From Cardiocondyla obscurior (taxonomy: Eukaryota > Arthropoda > Insecta > Hymenoptera > Formicidae): a stretch of 64,000 bases of DNA. The stretch lies in assembly GCF_019399895.1 (NCBI RefSeq), contig NC_091883.1, positions 476,377 to 540,376 on the forward strand, written 5' to 3'. Of the stretch, positions 9,704 through 20,617 are shown in pieces. A model generated the notes under the pieces. That model saw nothing but the letters and a program-made list of their open reading frames with translations, was not told the origin of the DNA and did not search any database. How positions within the stretch are numbered: position 1 is the first letter of the stretch; every line of letters starts with the position of its first letter. The position numbers were made by a program, and so were the translations under genes.

Positions 9704-9932
9704 AAGCAAAGAAATAATTTCGCAATCCTTGTCCGGTCCCGGGTAAAGTTCTTAAATGAATTGACTCAAAAACGGACTAAATAATTACGTTTATCAGGAC
9801 GTGACAGAGGTTAGGTTGGCGGTGACGGGAAAAAACCGTGGGTAAGACAAAGGAAAAGAGGAAGGCAAGGGGGCAAAGGAGAGAGGTAGAGGTATCAAAG
9901 ACAAAGGGAAAAGAGATAAAGAAAATTGAAAA

Positions 9933-11015
9933 ATGAGCGAACAGGAAAAAGGAAATGTGGAGAGTGGAAATGAGGAAAGAAAAGAGGAAAAAGGAGAAGA
10001 GAAAATAAAAAAGAAAATGGGAAGGCCTGCAAAGGTAGAGATGTTAAGAAGAGAAAGGGCTAACAGCATGCCAATTTTGGAAGCGTGGAAGCAAGGAGAG
10101 AAAAGGAAGGAAAGACAGGAAGAAAAAGGCGAAATAGAGGGCTTGGAACGATTTAGGAAAAGTGTGAAAGTGTACAGATCACCGGTGAAAGCAACAGGAG
10201 AGGGAGGTGAAGGGGGAATAAGCAAAGAAGGTTTTGAAGAGGTAATAAAGGAAATGAGAAGTGGATTTGCAAGGATTCAAGCGCAAATGGAGGAAGTAAG
10301 GGAAATAAAGGTACAAATAAGAAAAGAAATAGAAGAATTGAAGATAATATGGAAAAAAGAGAAGATAGACTTAGAGAAAAGAATGGACGAGATGGAAAAA
10401 AGAATAAGGGAAAAAAAATATAAGGGAGGTAAACTGGAAATACCAGAAGAAATACAGGGAAAGGTTTTGAGTTTAGAAGAAAGAACGAGAATGCTGGAAA
10501 TGGCAAAAGAAAGAGAAAAGAAAGAATGGAGGAAAAACAATTTAATAATAAGAGGTATAAAGATAAAAAGTGAGGAAAAAAAGGCGCTGAAAGAACAAGT
10601 GGGAGAAATAATAGAAGCAACAGGAGTAAAAGCAAAGATAGAGGATGTAAATGAGATAGGAGGAGTAAATAAAGGAGGTTATGGTATGGTGTGGGTAAAG
10701 ATGGAAAATTTTAAAGAAAAATTGGAAATATTAAGATGTAAGGGAAAATTAAAGGACAGGACGGAATGGATAGGAAACGATCTGACAGAATACGAAAGGA
10801 AAGTGGAATGGCTCATAAAGAGAGAAGCGGATAAATTGAAAAGAGAAGGAAAACAGGTAAAAATAGGGTACAAGAAGATATGGGTAAATAAAGAAATGTG
10901 GATATGGGATGACCTGAAGGAAGAATTGAGAAAATGGGATGGTGCGAAAGAATTTGAAAAAGAAGGGAATAAAAGGAAGAAGGTGATAGCAGATAGACTA
11001 AATGCAAGTTTTTAA
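9933..11015 (+). CDS. LINE ORF1 protein (coiled coil + RRM-like)
   Basis: 360 residues, very rich in E and K. The first third is charged and probably disordered, then a coiled coil (about residues 105-205) and a block beginning RKNNLIIRGI that matches the RNA-recognition part of LINE ORF1 proteins, ending with a basic C-terminal domain (WIGNDLTEYER to the end). ORF1 proteins of this type trimerise and coat the element RNA. The ORF is uninterrupted, unlike ORF2. Confidence 0.72.
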   Translation: MSEQEKGNVESGNEERKEEKGEEKIKKKMGRPAKVEMLRRERANSMPILEAWKQGEKRKERQEEKGEIEGLERFRKSVKVYRSPVKATGEGGEGGISKEGFEEVIKEMRSGFARIQAQMEEVREIKVQIRKEIEELKIIWKKEKIDLEKRMDEMEKRIREKKYKGGKLEIPEEIQGKVLSLEERTRMLEMAKEREKKEWRKNNLIIRGIKIKSEEKKALKEQVGEIIEATGVKAKIEDVNEIGGVNKGGYGMVWVKMENFKEKLEILRCKGKLKDRTEWIGNDLTEYERKVEWLIKREADKLKREGKQVKIGYKKIWVNKEMWIWDDLKEELRKWDGAKEFEKEGNKRKKVIADRLNASF

Positions 11016-11190
11016 AAAGAGGCGGAAGAAGAGAACGAAATGAGCTGGAAAAAGTGGAGAGAAAAGAGGAGGAAGGAGAAAAAGAAAAGGATGAAGAAAA
11101 AAATAGAAAAGGGAAAGATAAAAGGCAAAAAAAAAAGAAAAGGAGAAAAAGTAGAAAGGAAAGGAATAGGCGGAGGTAAAAGACAGAAAC

Positions 11191-12288
11191 GTGAGAATAG
11201 TTTTTTGGAATGTGGCAGGAATAGAAAACAAGGATGAAGATTTTTGGAAGAACATGGAGAAATGGGAGGTGATATATATGTGTGAAACTTGGTTGGAAGA
11301 AAAAAAATGGAAGGGGTTAAGAAGTAAACTGCCAAAGGGCTATAAATGGATAAATAAGGGGGCAGAAAAGAAAAATAAGAAGGGGAGGGCGATGGGGGGA
11401 ATGGTGATGGGATGGAGGGAGGAATTGGAAGGAGAGGAAGAATTAGAATTTAAAGATAGAAAAGGAATGATAGGAATAAAGATAAAAAGTGGAAAGGTAT
11501 GGTGGAAAATAGCAGGGGTATACGTAAATGAGGATTTAGAAGACATAACAGAGAACAGGAGAAATTGGATGGATGAAAAAGAGGAAGGAACGAGATATCT
11601 GATAGGAGAAGACTTTAATGTGAGGACGGGAGAAAAGGGCGGGCTATGGGATGAGGAAAAAGAAGAAGAAGACAAGGAAGAGAGAAAAAGGAAAACAAAA
11701 GATAAAAAAATTACAGGAAAAGGAAAAAAATTTTGTAAAGCTCTGGAAGAAGCAGGATGGGGAATAGTTAATGGTTGTACAAGAGGAGATGAAGAAGGTG
11801 AATGGACATATGTAGGGGGAAGAGGAAAAACAGTAATAGATTATGTGATCAGTAATGTGGAATCAAAAGGAGAAATAGTAGAAATGAAGGTGGGGGAAGA
11901 AGTGGACTCAGACCACTTACCGTTAATAGTGACGATTAAAAGGGAGGGAGAAAAGAGGAGAAGATGTAAATATGGTATAAAAAAGAGCACGAGACTGGCT
12001 TGGGGTGAGAAGGAGAGGAAAATGTTCAGGGAAAAATATAAAGAAAAAAGAGAGAAAGAAAACAATACGGAGGAAAATTGGAGAAGTTTTAGTAAGGAAC
12101 TGGAGAAAACGAAGAAAGTAGTTAAAAAGGAAATGAAAAAGAGGAGGGGAAAAACCAAAGAAAGATGGTGGAATGAAGATTGTAAAAAGAAAAAAGGTGA
12201 AGTAAAAGAAGAAATGTTAAATTGGAGGAAGGGGGAAGGGAGTGAGGAGAATTACAAAAGAAGAAAAGAGAATATAAAAACTATGTGA
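11191..12288 (+). pseudogene. LINE ORF2, N-terminal endonuclease part
   Basis: Begins with IVFWNVAG (the catalytic Asn), then CETW (catalytic Glu), an EDFN block where GDFN is usual, and SDHLPL (catalytic His near residue 240). These are the hallmarks of the APE-type endonuclease that nicks target DNA for target-primed reverse transcription. The Gly of the GDFN block is Glu here. The frame closes at 12286-12288 with a TGA; the following coding sequence continues in other frames, so ORF2 has lost its frame. Confidence 0.8.
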
Positions 12289-14382
12289 GGAGAAAAAATT
12301 GCAAGAAAAGGTGAGATGGGAGAAAGAAATAGAAAAGATTAGAACAGAGGGAGAAGTATGGAAAGTAGTAAACAAAGGAAGAAAAAAAGGAAGGAGGAAA
12401 AAATAAAGATTGAAGAGTGGGACGGATATTTTAAGGAAATGTTAGGAGGAGTGGAATGGAGAGTAAGAGAAGAATTAGGAGGAAAGAGAATAGAAGACAA
12501 TGAGGAAGATATAAATAGAGAAGAATTTGAAAATGTAATAAGAAAGTTGAAAAAAGGAAAAGCTGCAGGAAGTGATGGTTTAGAAAATGAAATATGGAAA
12601 TGGGGAGGGGGCAAGTAAAAGAGAAATTATGGGAAACGTGCAAAAGGGTATGGAGGGGGAGGATGCCGGAGGAATGGAGAGAAGGTGTGATAGTTCCGGT
12701 GCTAAAAAGAGGAAAAGGGGAAAAAGTAGAAGAGTATAGAGGGATAACGCTGACACAGACTGCGTACAAAGTGTATGCATCTGTGTTAGCAGAAAGACTA
12801 AGAAAGGAAATAGAAGAAAAAGGAATATTACCGCAGAGTCAAGCCGGTTTTAGAAGAGACATGGGGACAGTGGATCAAATATATGTGTTAAATTATTTGC
12901 TAAATAAGAAGATAGAAGAAAAGGAAGGTAAAATGGTAATTGTGTTTATAGATATGAAAGCGGCTTTTGACTCTGTAGACAGGAGAAAATTGGTGGAAAC
13001 AATGAAGAAAAGAGGGGTAAGGGAGGGATTGATAAGAAGGTGTGAAAAAATATTAGAGAAAACGGTGAATAAAGTAAAGGTGAAGGATAAAGAGGGGAAA
13101 AGTTTCTGGACAACAAAAGGAGTAAGACAGGGTTGTCCGCTTAGTCCTAGCTTGTTCACGCTCTTGTTGGCAGACATAGATGAAGAATTAGAAAAAGGAG
13201 GATGGGGGGGTATAAGAATAAAAGACAGGAGAGTTTACTCGTTGGCGTATGCGGATGACATTGCGCTACTGGCAGAAAATGAGGCAGGCATGAAAGGAAT
13301 GATTAAAAGTATGGAAGAATATGTAAAGGAAAAGGGATTGGAAGTGAATGTAAAGAAAACAAAGATAATGAGGTGTAGAAAGGGGGGAGGAAGATGGAAA
13401 AAAACTAAATGGGTATGGAAAGGGGAAGAAATAGAGGAAGTAAAAAGTTTCAAGTATTTGGGATACACAATTATGAGAAATGGAGAGCAGAAAGAGCATG
13501 TAAAGGACAGAGTAAGAAGAGCGGCAAGAATAATGGGGCAGGTGTGGAGTATAGGTAAAAGAAAATTTGGAAAAGATTGGAGTAAAAGAATATGGCTATT
13601 TGATAAACTGGTATGGTCGGTTATTAATTACGGCGTGGAAATATGGGGATGGAAGGAAAGAGAAGAGGTGGAGATATTACAGGAAAAATACCTGAGATGG
13701 GTGCTGGGAGTAAGAAGATATGTACCAGGATATATGGTGAGAGAAGAACTACAGAGGGATAAATTGAAAGGTAGAGCAGGGATGAGAGCATGGAAATATG
13801 AAAAAAGGTTAGAAGAAGGGAAAGGAGGGGTTCTAGCAAAATGGTGCTGGGAAGAAATGAAGGAAAGAGCAAGGGAGGGAAGAAGCAAGGGAAAATGGGA
13901 AAAAAAAAGAGAGGAATTTTTTGAAAAATTTGGGTGGTCGGGAAAAGAGGTGGAAGATTTAAGAGAAAGAGGGGAAATAAGGGGGGAGTATTTGGTGAAA
14001 AAAGATAAAGAATGGCAAAGAGAGGAAAGATGGAAAAAAATAAGAGTCAAGATTTAATAAGTATTATAAAAAAGTGAAAGAGGAAGGGATACCAGGATAT
14101 TTGAAATTGGGATGGAAAGAAGAAAAATGGCAAAGAATGGCAAAATTTAGATTAGGGGAGGAAATGAGAGGTAATAAATATTGGGAGGAAGAGGAGAAAA
14201 GAAAATGTAGAATATGTTTGGAGAAGGAAGAAACGTGGGAACATATATGGGAGGAGTGTATAGATTGGGGAAACGAGATTAGTTGGGAGGAAATGGTGGA
14301 GGAAATTCTGGGAGGGGAAGGAAGGGGGATAGATTGGTTGGAAAATTTGGAAAGAACAAGGGAGAAAAATAGGAGTGATTGA
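12289..14382 (+). pseudogene. LINE ORF2, reverse transcriptase and C-terminal part, frameshifted
   Basis: Open segments 12358-12618, 12594-14057 and 14074-14382 lie in alternating frames. The RT has GITLTQTAYK, QAGFRRDMGT, FIDMKAAFDSVDR, the GVRQGCPLSPSLF block and the active site YADD near 13249. A C-terminal motif CRICLEKEETWEHIWEEC (C-x2-C...H...C, near 14200-14260) follows. At least three frame breaks make this copy inactive. Confidence 0.82.
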
Positions 14383-14737
14383 AAGTATGAAAGAAAAAGC
14401 GTCGGAAACGGGGGTCCAAAGATAGAATTTAAGGTAGAATTAAGGCAAAACAATGTAAAGTATGAATGGAAGTGTGATCTCTCTCTCTCTCGACGCGTAG
14501 GCAATAGAATAGGAAAAAGGCGTAGATATAAGTTTTTACTTTCAGGAAACGGCTGTAAGAAGAAATAAGATTATAAAAGTAGAAATAGTTTAGAGATAAG
14601 AATGAAGTTTGAAAATATATTTTATGAAATTGTAAACAGAAAATTGGGAAAGCGAAAGTCCCGGTGTACCTCTGAGGAGAAATAAACACCTTATATATAT
14701 TGTGGTATGATTATTATAACGTGTTATTATATTTTAG

Positions 14738-15219
14738 AGAAACGTCAGTTATGTGAAAATTTTATTAAAGGGCGTTGTAACATTAACAATTGTGATCTTG
14801 TACATACATACAAGTACTGTTTCTCGTATCAAAATAAAACGTGCCGCAACAACAATTGCTTATACTTGCACATTACAAGTGATGAGCAAGCCCGATACGA
14901 AAGAACTGGGAAGGCGTCCGATCGGATGAGGACAGAGGTGGGGCGAACACTTCAAAATACAAATATATGCGGCGATTATAAATCCGGAAGATGCCAAAGA
15001 GAGAATTGTAATCGGTGACATATTGCACATGCAGAAAAAATGGAGTGTATTATTTGCTGTCAAGAAGTATTGAGAGACACATTTGGTGCTGGAAGGTGTA
15101 AGCATGTGTATTGCTACACATGTGCGTTAAAATGTGCAGCTTACTTACAAACGGAAGATATTTTGACAATCGAATACCCAATGTGTAAATCTCGAGTAAC
15201 ATATGATTTCTTATATTAA
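14738..15219 (+). pseudogene. CCCH zinc-finger / RING protein remnant (makorin-like layout)
   Basis: Three CCCH fingers with C-x7-C-x4-C-x3-H spacing (starting CENF, CFSY and CGDY) are followed by a RING-like block: CIIC, CKHVYC, YTC and YPMC. The third finger contains a TGA stop (15016-15018) between its last Cys and His. The RING pair CPxC has become YPMC. A T-rich acceptor (ATTTTAG, 14731-14737) just upstream suggests the exon begins at 14738 and the 5' exons were lost, perhaps when the LINE landed. CCCH fingers plus RING is the makorin ubiquitin-ligase layout; the source gene is not identified. Confidence 0.55.
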
Positions 15220-15652
15220 CAATTTTTTACCATTATTACCATTTTTCTGTCATTATATACTACATTTTTACCATTATTACCATTTTTCTGTCATTATACA
15301 CATTTTTTACCACGTTTTTTCTCAAATAATGCTTTTGTTTTTTTTTGTTGTATAATCGCTTTTGTTGTATTTTTGTTGTATAACCGCTTTTTGTAGTTTT
15401 ACAGTTTGTTGTAATTTTTATATATTTTGTATTTTTATATTTTTGTATTTTTGTATTTTGTATTTTTGTATTTTTGTATTTTGTATTTTTGTATAATCGC
15501 TTTTATATTTCTTTCATTTTATAATTTTTATTTACGTAGTAATATTAATATAAGATTAATATAAGGTTAATATAATGTAAAAAATGTTTTGATATTATTA
15601 ATAGCATAATTACAAAAAAGCTAATTATATACGACACAGATTATAAACATAA
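15220..15652. other. AT-rich low-complexity region
   Basis: No gene. It contains two near-identical copies of a ~32-bp unit (TTACCATTATTACCATTTT and neighbours, 15225-15300) and a run of TTTTTGTAT repeats (about 15415-15495). Confidence 0.7.
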
Positions 15653-16235
15653 TGACAGTTCCTTTTTTAGTTCCCTTTTTAGACAGTTCCTTTTATTATC
15701 TGGAAAAGAAAAAGTATAAATTAATAAATTATCATATTGGTTATTAAGATATTGACATGTATGTACTTACATAGGTTTATTTTTACTTTTGTTTAGAAAA
15801 TAAAAAAAGGGCATAAACCTTCTTATTTTCATCGCATATAAAAACCTGAGCTAGCCTGCAACAGCTCGGGTTATCGTCTTGACTGTCGCTAAACAGGCTC
15901 TCAATTACTTTGACACTTGCGATCAGTGCGTGCTCTATCTTTTATAGATACCACGGAAAAACCCGAAACTTGAACTCCTTTGTCTTAAGGAACAAAGGCC
16001 TAAGCGAGCCTGCTTAGCGACAGTCTGAATAAAGTCAGTCGCAATCCAGAACGCGTGCTTACCGTTCATTCCGGATTCTCCAACGCTTCATAATCGCTCT
16101 CGCTTGAGCATTTCTTTTGCATAAGTCCGCGCGCGACTTGTGCATTGTACAAACAACATTAAATAAAGTTCGGCATCACTTTGTTAATTTGGTGTTCGTT
16201 ATTTATTCCCTCAAAACCACGCTCTTGCGCGAACA
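15653..16235 (+). repeat. Probable 5' LTR of the BEL/Pao element
   Basis: The right end GAACA at 16231-16235 lies eight bases before the primer site. A TATA box (CATATAAAAACC, about 15834-15845) and AATAAA (about 16160) fit an LTR promoter and terminator. The left end is a guess (a TGACAG at 15653), because no second LTR is available for comparison. Confidence 0.45.
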
Positions 16236-16243
16236 TAATTTTT

Positions 16244-16261
16244 TGGTCTTTCGAGCCGGAT
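16244..16261 (+). promoter_or_regulatory. Primer-binding site, tRNA-Tyr-like (BEL/Pao)
   Basis: TGGTCTTTCGAGCCGGA is complementary to the 3' end of tyrosine tRNA as I recall it, with one mismatch (TGGTCCTTCGAGCCGGA expected). Confidence 0.5.
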
Positions 16262-16320
16262 ACGTGAAACGAGTCAGTGTCACCTTTTACATTCGCGCAA
16301 GTGAGTGAAATTTTAGCATC

Positions 16321-18472
16321 ATGAGTCAGGAGATGGACCCTATCTTGGCTAACCAGCAAGATTTATATGGCAAAATTGCCCGTACTTCAGAAAATCTGAA
16401 GAAGGCAGGCCCATCTAAACTCATGATCGGCAGTATCGAAGCTCGATTAAAGCAACTCGATCAGAATTGGGCCAAATTTGACAAGATTCATGACCATCTC
16501 CGTACGGAATACTGGGAGCACCTCGCCAAAACAAACTATATTAAAAATGATGAATACAGCCTTGCTGAAGTGGCATATTACGAGCAGCGCGCGGTTGTCC
16601 TCGAGCATCTTCGGCTTGCTCGTATTAAGGAAGGTGTAAAACCCGCTAACACCAGCAGCAGCACTGAGTCTTCAAGAAAGAAGCTGCTGCCTCGCATAAA
16701 TCTACCTGTCTTCGGGGGACGATTTGAAGAATGGCCAGCCTTTCGAGACCTCTTTCTTTCTATCATCGACGCAGATGAGGAACTTCCAGGAGTTGAAAAA
16801 CTCCATTATTTGAAGAGTGTGCTCAAAGGAGATGCAGAACTTATGATACGCAACGTCCCTGTCACTGCCGAAAATTACGAGCACGCTTGGAATATGCTTC
16901 AAGGGCATTTTGAAAATAAACGTCTTTTAGTGCGCTCTACGTACGCTGCCTTCGATGCTCTCTCGCGTATGAAATCTGAGACAAGCGCGGAGATGCGTCG
17001 AGTTTTTAATGGCATGCTACAAGCTAAAGGAGCACTGGAAGGTATCGGCCGTCTGGTTGATAATAACGACTTCTTCATTCATCATGTCATTGAGCTTTTT
17101 GACAATCATACGCGAAAGGAGTGGAAGATTGATATTGGAAATTCAAGTGATCCGCCAACACTGGACGAGGTGAAAGCCTTTATGGAACGTCGGCTCCGAG
17201 CATTGGAAGCGCTCCGTTCACCTCCGTCAATATCAGAGCAAACGCCTTTGAGATCTACTCCACGTACTCCACGCGCTTACATCGCTAAGGCGAGCCCCTT
17301 CATCAGCGGAGGTAAGCCGAAGAAGTGTTCCTTATGCAGCGGGCAACACTACATATTAGGTTGCCCCGATTTTCAACGCAAAGGGCCTATCGCACGCAAG
17401 GAATTTGCGCTTGGCCGTCATCTATGCCTTAACTGCTTCGGGAGCCATACTCTGAGTGAGTGTCCTTCCGGCAGAACCTGTGCTACCTGTCAACAACGAC
17501 ATCACTCCACCATCCACGAGGCCTGCGTCCCCCTTACCGCAGCCAGTTACCGTCCCGTCGGAACAACAAGTGCAAGTGCAGCAGCCCCCGGAACAGCAGA
17601 AAGAAAGCCACAAGGAGCGCCGACAACCCAGCCAGCAGCAGCGCAAGCAGCACTCCCCGCGCCAGCGGTCGTCGGCCCACAGCAGGCAGCAACAGCCCTT
17701 CATGTGCGCAGTGTCATAAAGGAGCGTAAATATGTTTTGCTTGCTACCGCACGTCTTTACGTTAAAGATAAAATGGGAAATAAACATGTTATTCGCGCTT
17801 TACTAGATTCTGGTTCTGAGGTCTCGCTAGCCTCAGAATCTTTGATGCAAAAACTCCGGCTACCTCGCGAATCCGATGCTACGGAAATTTTCGGGATAGG
17901 TGGAACAGCAACGGGTCGCGCACGCGGTCGCGTAACTCTCAATCTTGAGGCGAGCACATCGTCTCCATATAACTTTCAAATCTCAGCATTAATATTGCCT
18001 CGCATTGCAACATGCGGAGCCAAATTTGAAAATTATATTCATTTTTGGCCTCATTTGACGGGTATCGAGCTTGCAGACCCGGAATATTATTTGAATAATG
18101 CCATTGAACTCATCCTAGGAGCCGATGTTTACGCCTCTGTAATTGAGAGTGGCGTGAAAAAGGGGGAAAACAATGCCCCGGTAGCCATAAAAACCGCTCT
18201 CGGCTGGATCCTTTTTGGCACGGCGGGCGGGATACCGCCCTTGTCAAACGTAACAGTGCACCATTGTAAAGTCAGTTCTGAATTAGAAATGATTGTGAGG
18301 CAATTTTGGCAACAAGAGGAGCTGCCGAGTGCTCCTCTCGCGTTGACAAACGATGAATTGCGTTGCGAAAAGCTGTTCGTCGATTCGCATCGCCGAAATC
18401 TATTTGGTCGCTATATCGTGCGTCTTCCGTTTAAGGAGACCTCCGCCTCCTTTCATGAATCGCGAAAATTAG
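16321..18472 (+). CDS. BEL/Pao gag-protease polyprotein, 3' truncated
   Basis: About 717 codons of open frame before the junction. Domains in order: an N-terminal helical region, the BEL/Pao capsid region (residues ~125-300, starting LPRINLPVFGG), Cys/His knuckles (CSLC, CLNC, CATC and HH/C residues, DNA 17320-17525), a linker rich in A, P and T, and an aspartic protease with the active-site DSG near residue 496. The frame then reads about 22 codons into LTR B before stopping at 18519. No internal stop is seen, so the BEL copy was probably young when B inserted. Confidence 0.87.
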
Positions 18473-19219
18473 TGTTACGTCCTGTAACTCCACATCTCCT
18501 TTTTCCGACACATGGTTGATAAAGTAGATAATGAAAAGTATACCGAATGTATTGGTATCAAAGGAGAGGGTTCTAAGTTTCCAGAAAAATAATTTTAACT
18601 GACAGAATATCCTGAATCACCAGATGTATAAAATAAAAGAAGGAACCTGAAACAATTGTACAACAGATGTGGAATATAAAAATCGAAACGAAAGGATTTG
18701 TCAAAATATTTATAAAACATTAATAGCTCGGAAAGATTTGAAATATCTTAAACTAACAATAAATGTCTGGCGGTAGACAAAGGAAATTCTGGAAGAAAAA
18801 CAATTTAGTAAAATCAAATTTCGCCGTGGATCCTAGGGATTAGAAAAAAGGAGGCAAAACGCCTGTAATAATAAAAATGGAATACGCGGCCGGAAACTAT
18901 AAAATTCAGGCAGCAATTGCACGCTGCCGATAAAAAAAAAAGAGTTACCTAAGCATTTTCGAATCTGTTATCTGGAAGCTTAGAAGGGCTAAAACCATGT
19001 AGAGGGGAGCCCATAAACATTTTCTCCTGGACCAATAGATATCGGGAACTCCTCACCAAAAATTAGAAACTAAGGGCAAAAACTCAGAAAATTAAGAAAA
19101 CTGAGAGAAGGGCGACCAATAATTGTGAAGACGGAAAAGTGGAGGAATAAGCCTAACGAATAGAATTCAAATTTTGGAAAACTGAAAAATCAAGCGCTGG
19201 TTCTTCCCTTTTCCGAGGT

Positions 19220-19226
19220 TATAAAA
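19220..19226 (+). promoter_or_regulatory. LTR TATA box, element B
   Basis: TATAAAA inside a GC-rich context that is well conserved with the 3' LTR (TATAAAA at 43474-43480). A CGCTCTCATTC stretch about 30 bp downstream, shared by both LTRs, is the likely start region. Confidence 0.65.
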
Positions 19227-19391
19227 CCGCGGGTCCCGGCGGGACTCGCTCTCATTCTCAATCCGATTTTCGCATCACAGTATTTAGCATTGTTACCAGA
19301 GACTTAAAAGAAAGTGTTTGTGCATCTTTGTGTGGGCGGAAATAAAAAGAAGTCTCAAGGAGTCAGTCTACAGAACTTCAAGACAACAAGT

Positions 19392-20617
19392 AGTAAGTGT
19401 TATCATTTATTTACTCCTCACCCTCCCCCTAAAACCAAAAACGGTTCCACTAAATAGATTTTTACATTTAATTTTGAATAAATAAAAATAAAATAAAAAC
19501 TGGGAAATGGTCAGGGTGCCGTTCGATTCTTATAATTTCGTTATCTGTCCTGAGTCCCCCCGACTCTCTAGTAACTCGACCCACCTTGTGAGCTGCCTTT
19601 CGTCGGGGGTTGTGATATGCCGCCAGTAAATGGTGATTATCCAAACCTTGATTCGAGCAAGGCTCCATCCGGGTGGAGGAACTTTAAGAATCTCCGGGGT
19701 GATGACGGGGAGATACGGAAGAAAGAATGAAACGAGTTGCCCTGGTATTTTTCTCGTTAATTTCATTTATCAATTTAATTATTAAAAAATAATCATTTTT
19801 AGTGGAATCACAAAACCTCAGGAGTATTAAGAAAAGTCGGGCTCGCCGTAACAAGCAGCTGCGAAATTTGAAGAATCTCCTCCAGAGTTTCTTCGTTCAG
19901 TATTTACTCGCGGCGGCGCCAGGGGAGATTAAACCCGACCCTCCCCGTAGAAGAGGAGAGAGGTCGTGGACGCCTCAACCTCCTGCTCCCCCGAATTCGC
20001 CGGCTCCTGAAGAGGTTCCCCAGGAGGCGAATAATTCCGGAGAATCGGCCCACTCTTTGAGTCCCCTTCACGTTAATGAGCCCGCAAGAGAATCCGAACC
20101 TGAGTCGGAGCAGTTCCGCCCTACGACTCCCTCCTATTCTCCGGACATTCCCGCTTATTCTCCTGGAGCTGCTCCTAGAGCATGCTCCTCTTCGATCCCG
20201 TCCCCGATACTTTATCCTGGGGAGGCAGAGGAGGTCGGCTCCTTCGCTGAAGACGATACAGTCTTCTGGCAAGAGTCTGACGGCCCGGAGCCTTCCCCTT
20301 CCCCCGCCCCGAGTGTGGAGTTCCTCGGTGAGCAAGAGGAACCTAGAGTGATCGTAGATCCTCTCCTCGAGCTCCTCCGGAGGACTTGCTCTCCGTGGAC
20401 AGATCCTGTCCCCGAAAGGGCCTTCACTATAGGCCCTGATTCCTTTGATCCTGAGGAGATCAGAAGAGAGGCCAGTAGGGCATCTCCTGACCAGAACATC
20501 CTCATTTACTATCCCGGGGTGGAACACCCTTTCCCGGCTCCGATCAGGTTGATCGATCGGGTATTTCCGAGATCGTCGGCCAGGATCTCGGAAATCATCG
20601 AGATAGATTTCGAATAA
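19392..20617 (+). CDS. Spliced LTR-encoded protein, element B; start codon formed by splicing
   Basis: Exon 1 ends with an A at 19392, followed by the donor GTAAGT. The intron is 410 nt and ends in TTTTTAG (AG 19801-19802). Exon 2 begins TGGAATCA, so splicing creates ATG GAA TCA. The product is 271 residues: a basic N-terminus (IKKSRARRNKQLRNLK), a hydrophobic FFVQYLL stretch, a long P/S/E-rich region and an acidic C-terminus (EIIEIDFE). The 3' LTR has the same donor after an A (43636) and the same acceptor and TGGAATCA (44040-44049) despite strong divergence. Without splicing no ATG precedes this frame. Family unknown. Confidence 0.62.

Larger units (their letters stand above)
1..9806 (+). 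mobile_element. Env-bearing Ty3/Gypsy LTR retroelement, copy A (5' part lies left of the window)
   Basis: Order seen: pol (protease tail, RT, RNase H, acidic linker plus macro-like segment, integrase), env-like glycoprotein, two Tudor-domain ORFs, AT-rich tail, polypurine tract and a 3' LTR ending TG...CA. Copy C (44272-62645, minus strand) has the same order and adds the gag and 5' LTR that lie outside the window here. The 5' LTR, gag and protease active site of A are therefore off the left edge. Left of about 7275, A and C are nearly identical; right of it they are clearly more divergent. The element is not intact: pol has two stop codons and env has a frameshift. Confidence 0.93.
8616..9806 (+). 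repeat. 3' LTR of element A (1191 bp)
   Basis: Starts TGTCACG and ends CGTGACA, a perfect 7-bp inverted terminus, directly after the polypurine tract. The same LTR flanks element C (44272-45453, and partial 62137-62645). It holds a TATA box, an AATAAA near 9198 and an 83-codon ORF in its downstream part. A and C LTRs differ by roughly 5% by eye. Confidence 0.92.
9807..14705 (+). mobile_element. Degenerate non-LTR retrotransposon (LINE), two-ORF type
   Basis: Extremely purine-rich (A and G) plus strand with ORF1, an apurinic-like endonuclease, a reverse transcriptase and a C-terminal Cys/His motif. The 3' end is near an AATAAACACC/TATATA stretch at 14680-14700; the 5' border is uncertain because LTR A ends at 9806. 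I see no clear target-site duplication. A (TC)n stretch lies at about 14479-14490. I do not assign the clade: ORF1 looks L1-like, while the C-terminal C..C...H..C knuckle occurs in several clades. Confidence 0.85.
15653..18472 (+). mobile_element. BEL/Pao LTR retrotransposon, 5' part, truncated by element B
   Basis: An LTR with a TATA box and poly(A) signal, a tRNA primer site and a long gag-protease ORF are present. The coding sequence is cut at 18472, where the LTR of element B begins (TGTTACG). RT, RNase H, integrase and the 3' LTR are not in the window. The left border is uncertain. Confidence 0.82.

Noticed and set aside
9794..14050. Many long minus-strand ORFs rich in F, L, S and P opposite the LINE
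   Set aside because: They mirror the purine-rich coding strand of ORF1 and ORF2; no domain or conserved motif is visible.
17422..17787. Plus and minus ORFs over the BEL linker (Q/R-rich and C-rich)
   Set aside because: Alternative frames of the A/P/T-rich linker of the BEL gag-protease ORF, which is uninterrupted.
19904..20527. Minus-strand 207-aa ORF opposite the LTR-B protein
   Set aside because: Shadow of the P/S/E-rich plus-strand ORF, which has the splice and conservation support; the minus ORF is R-rich as a mirror.
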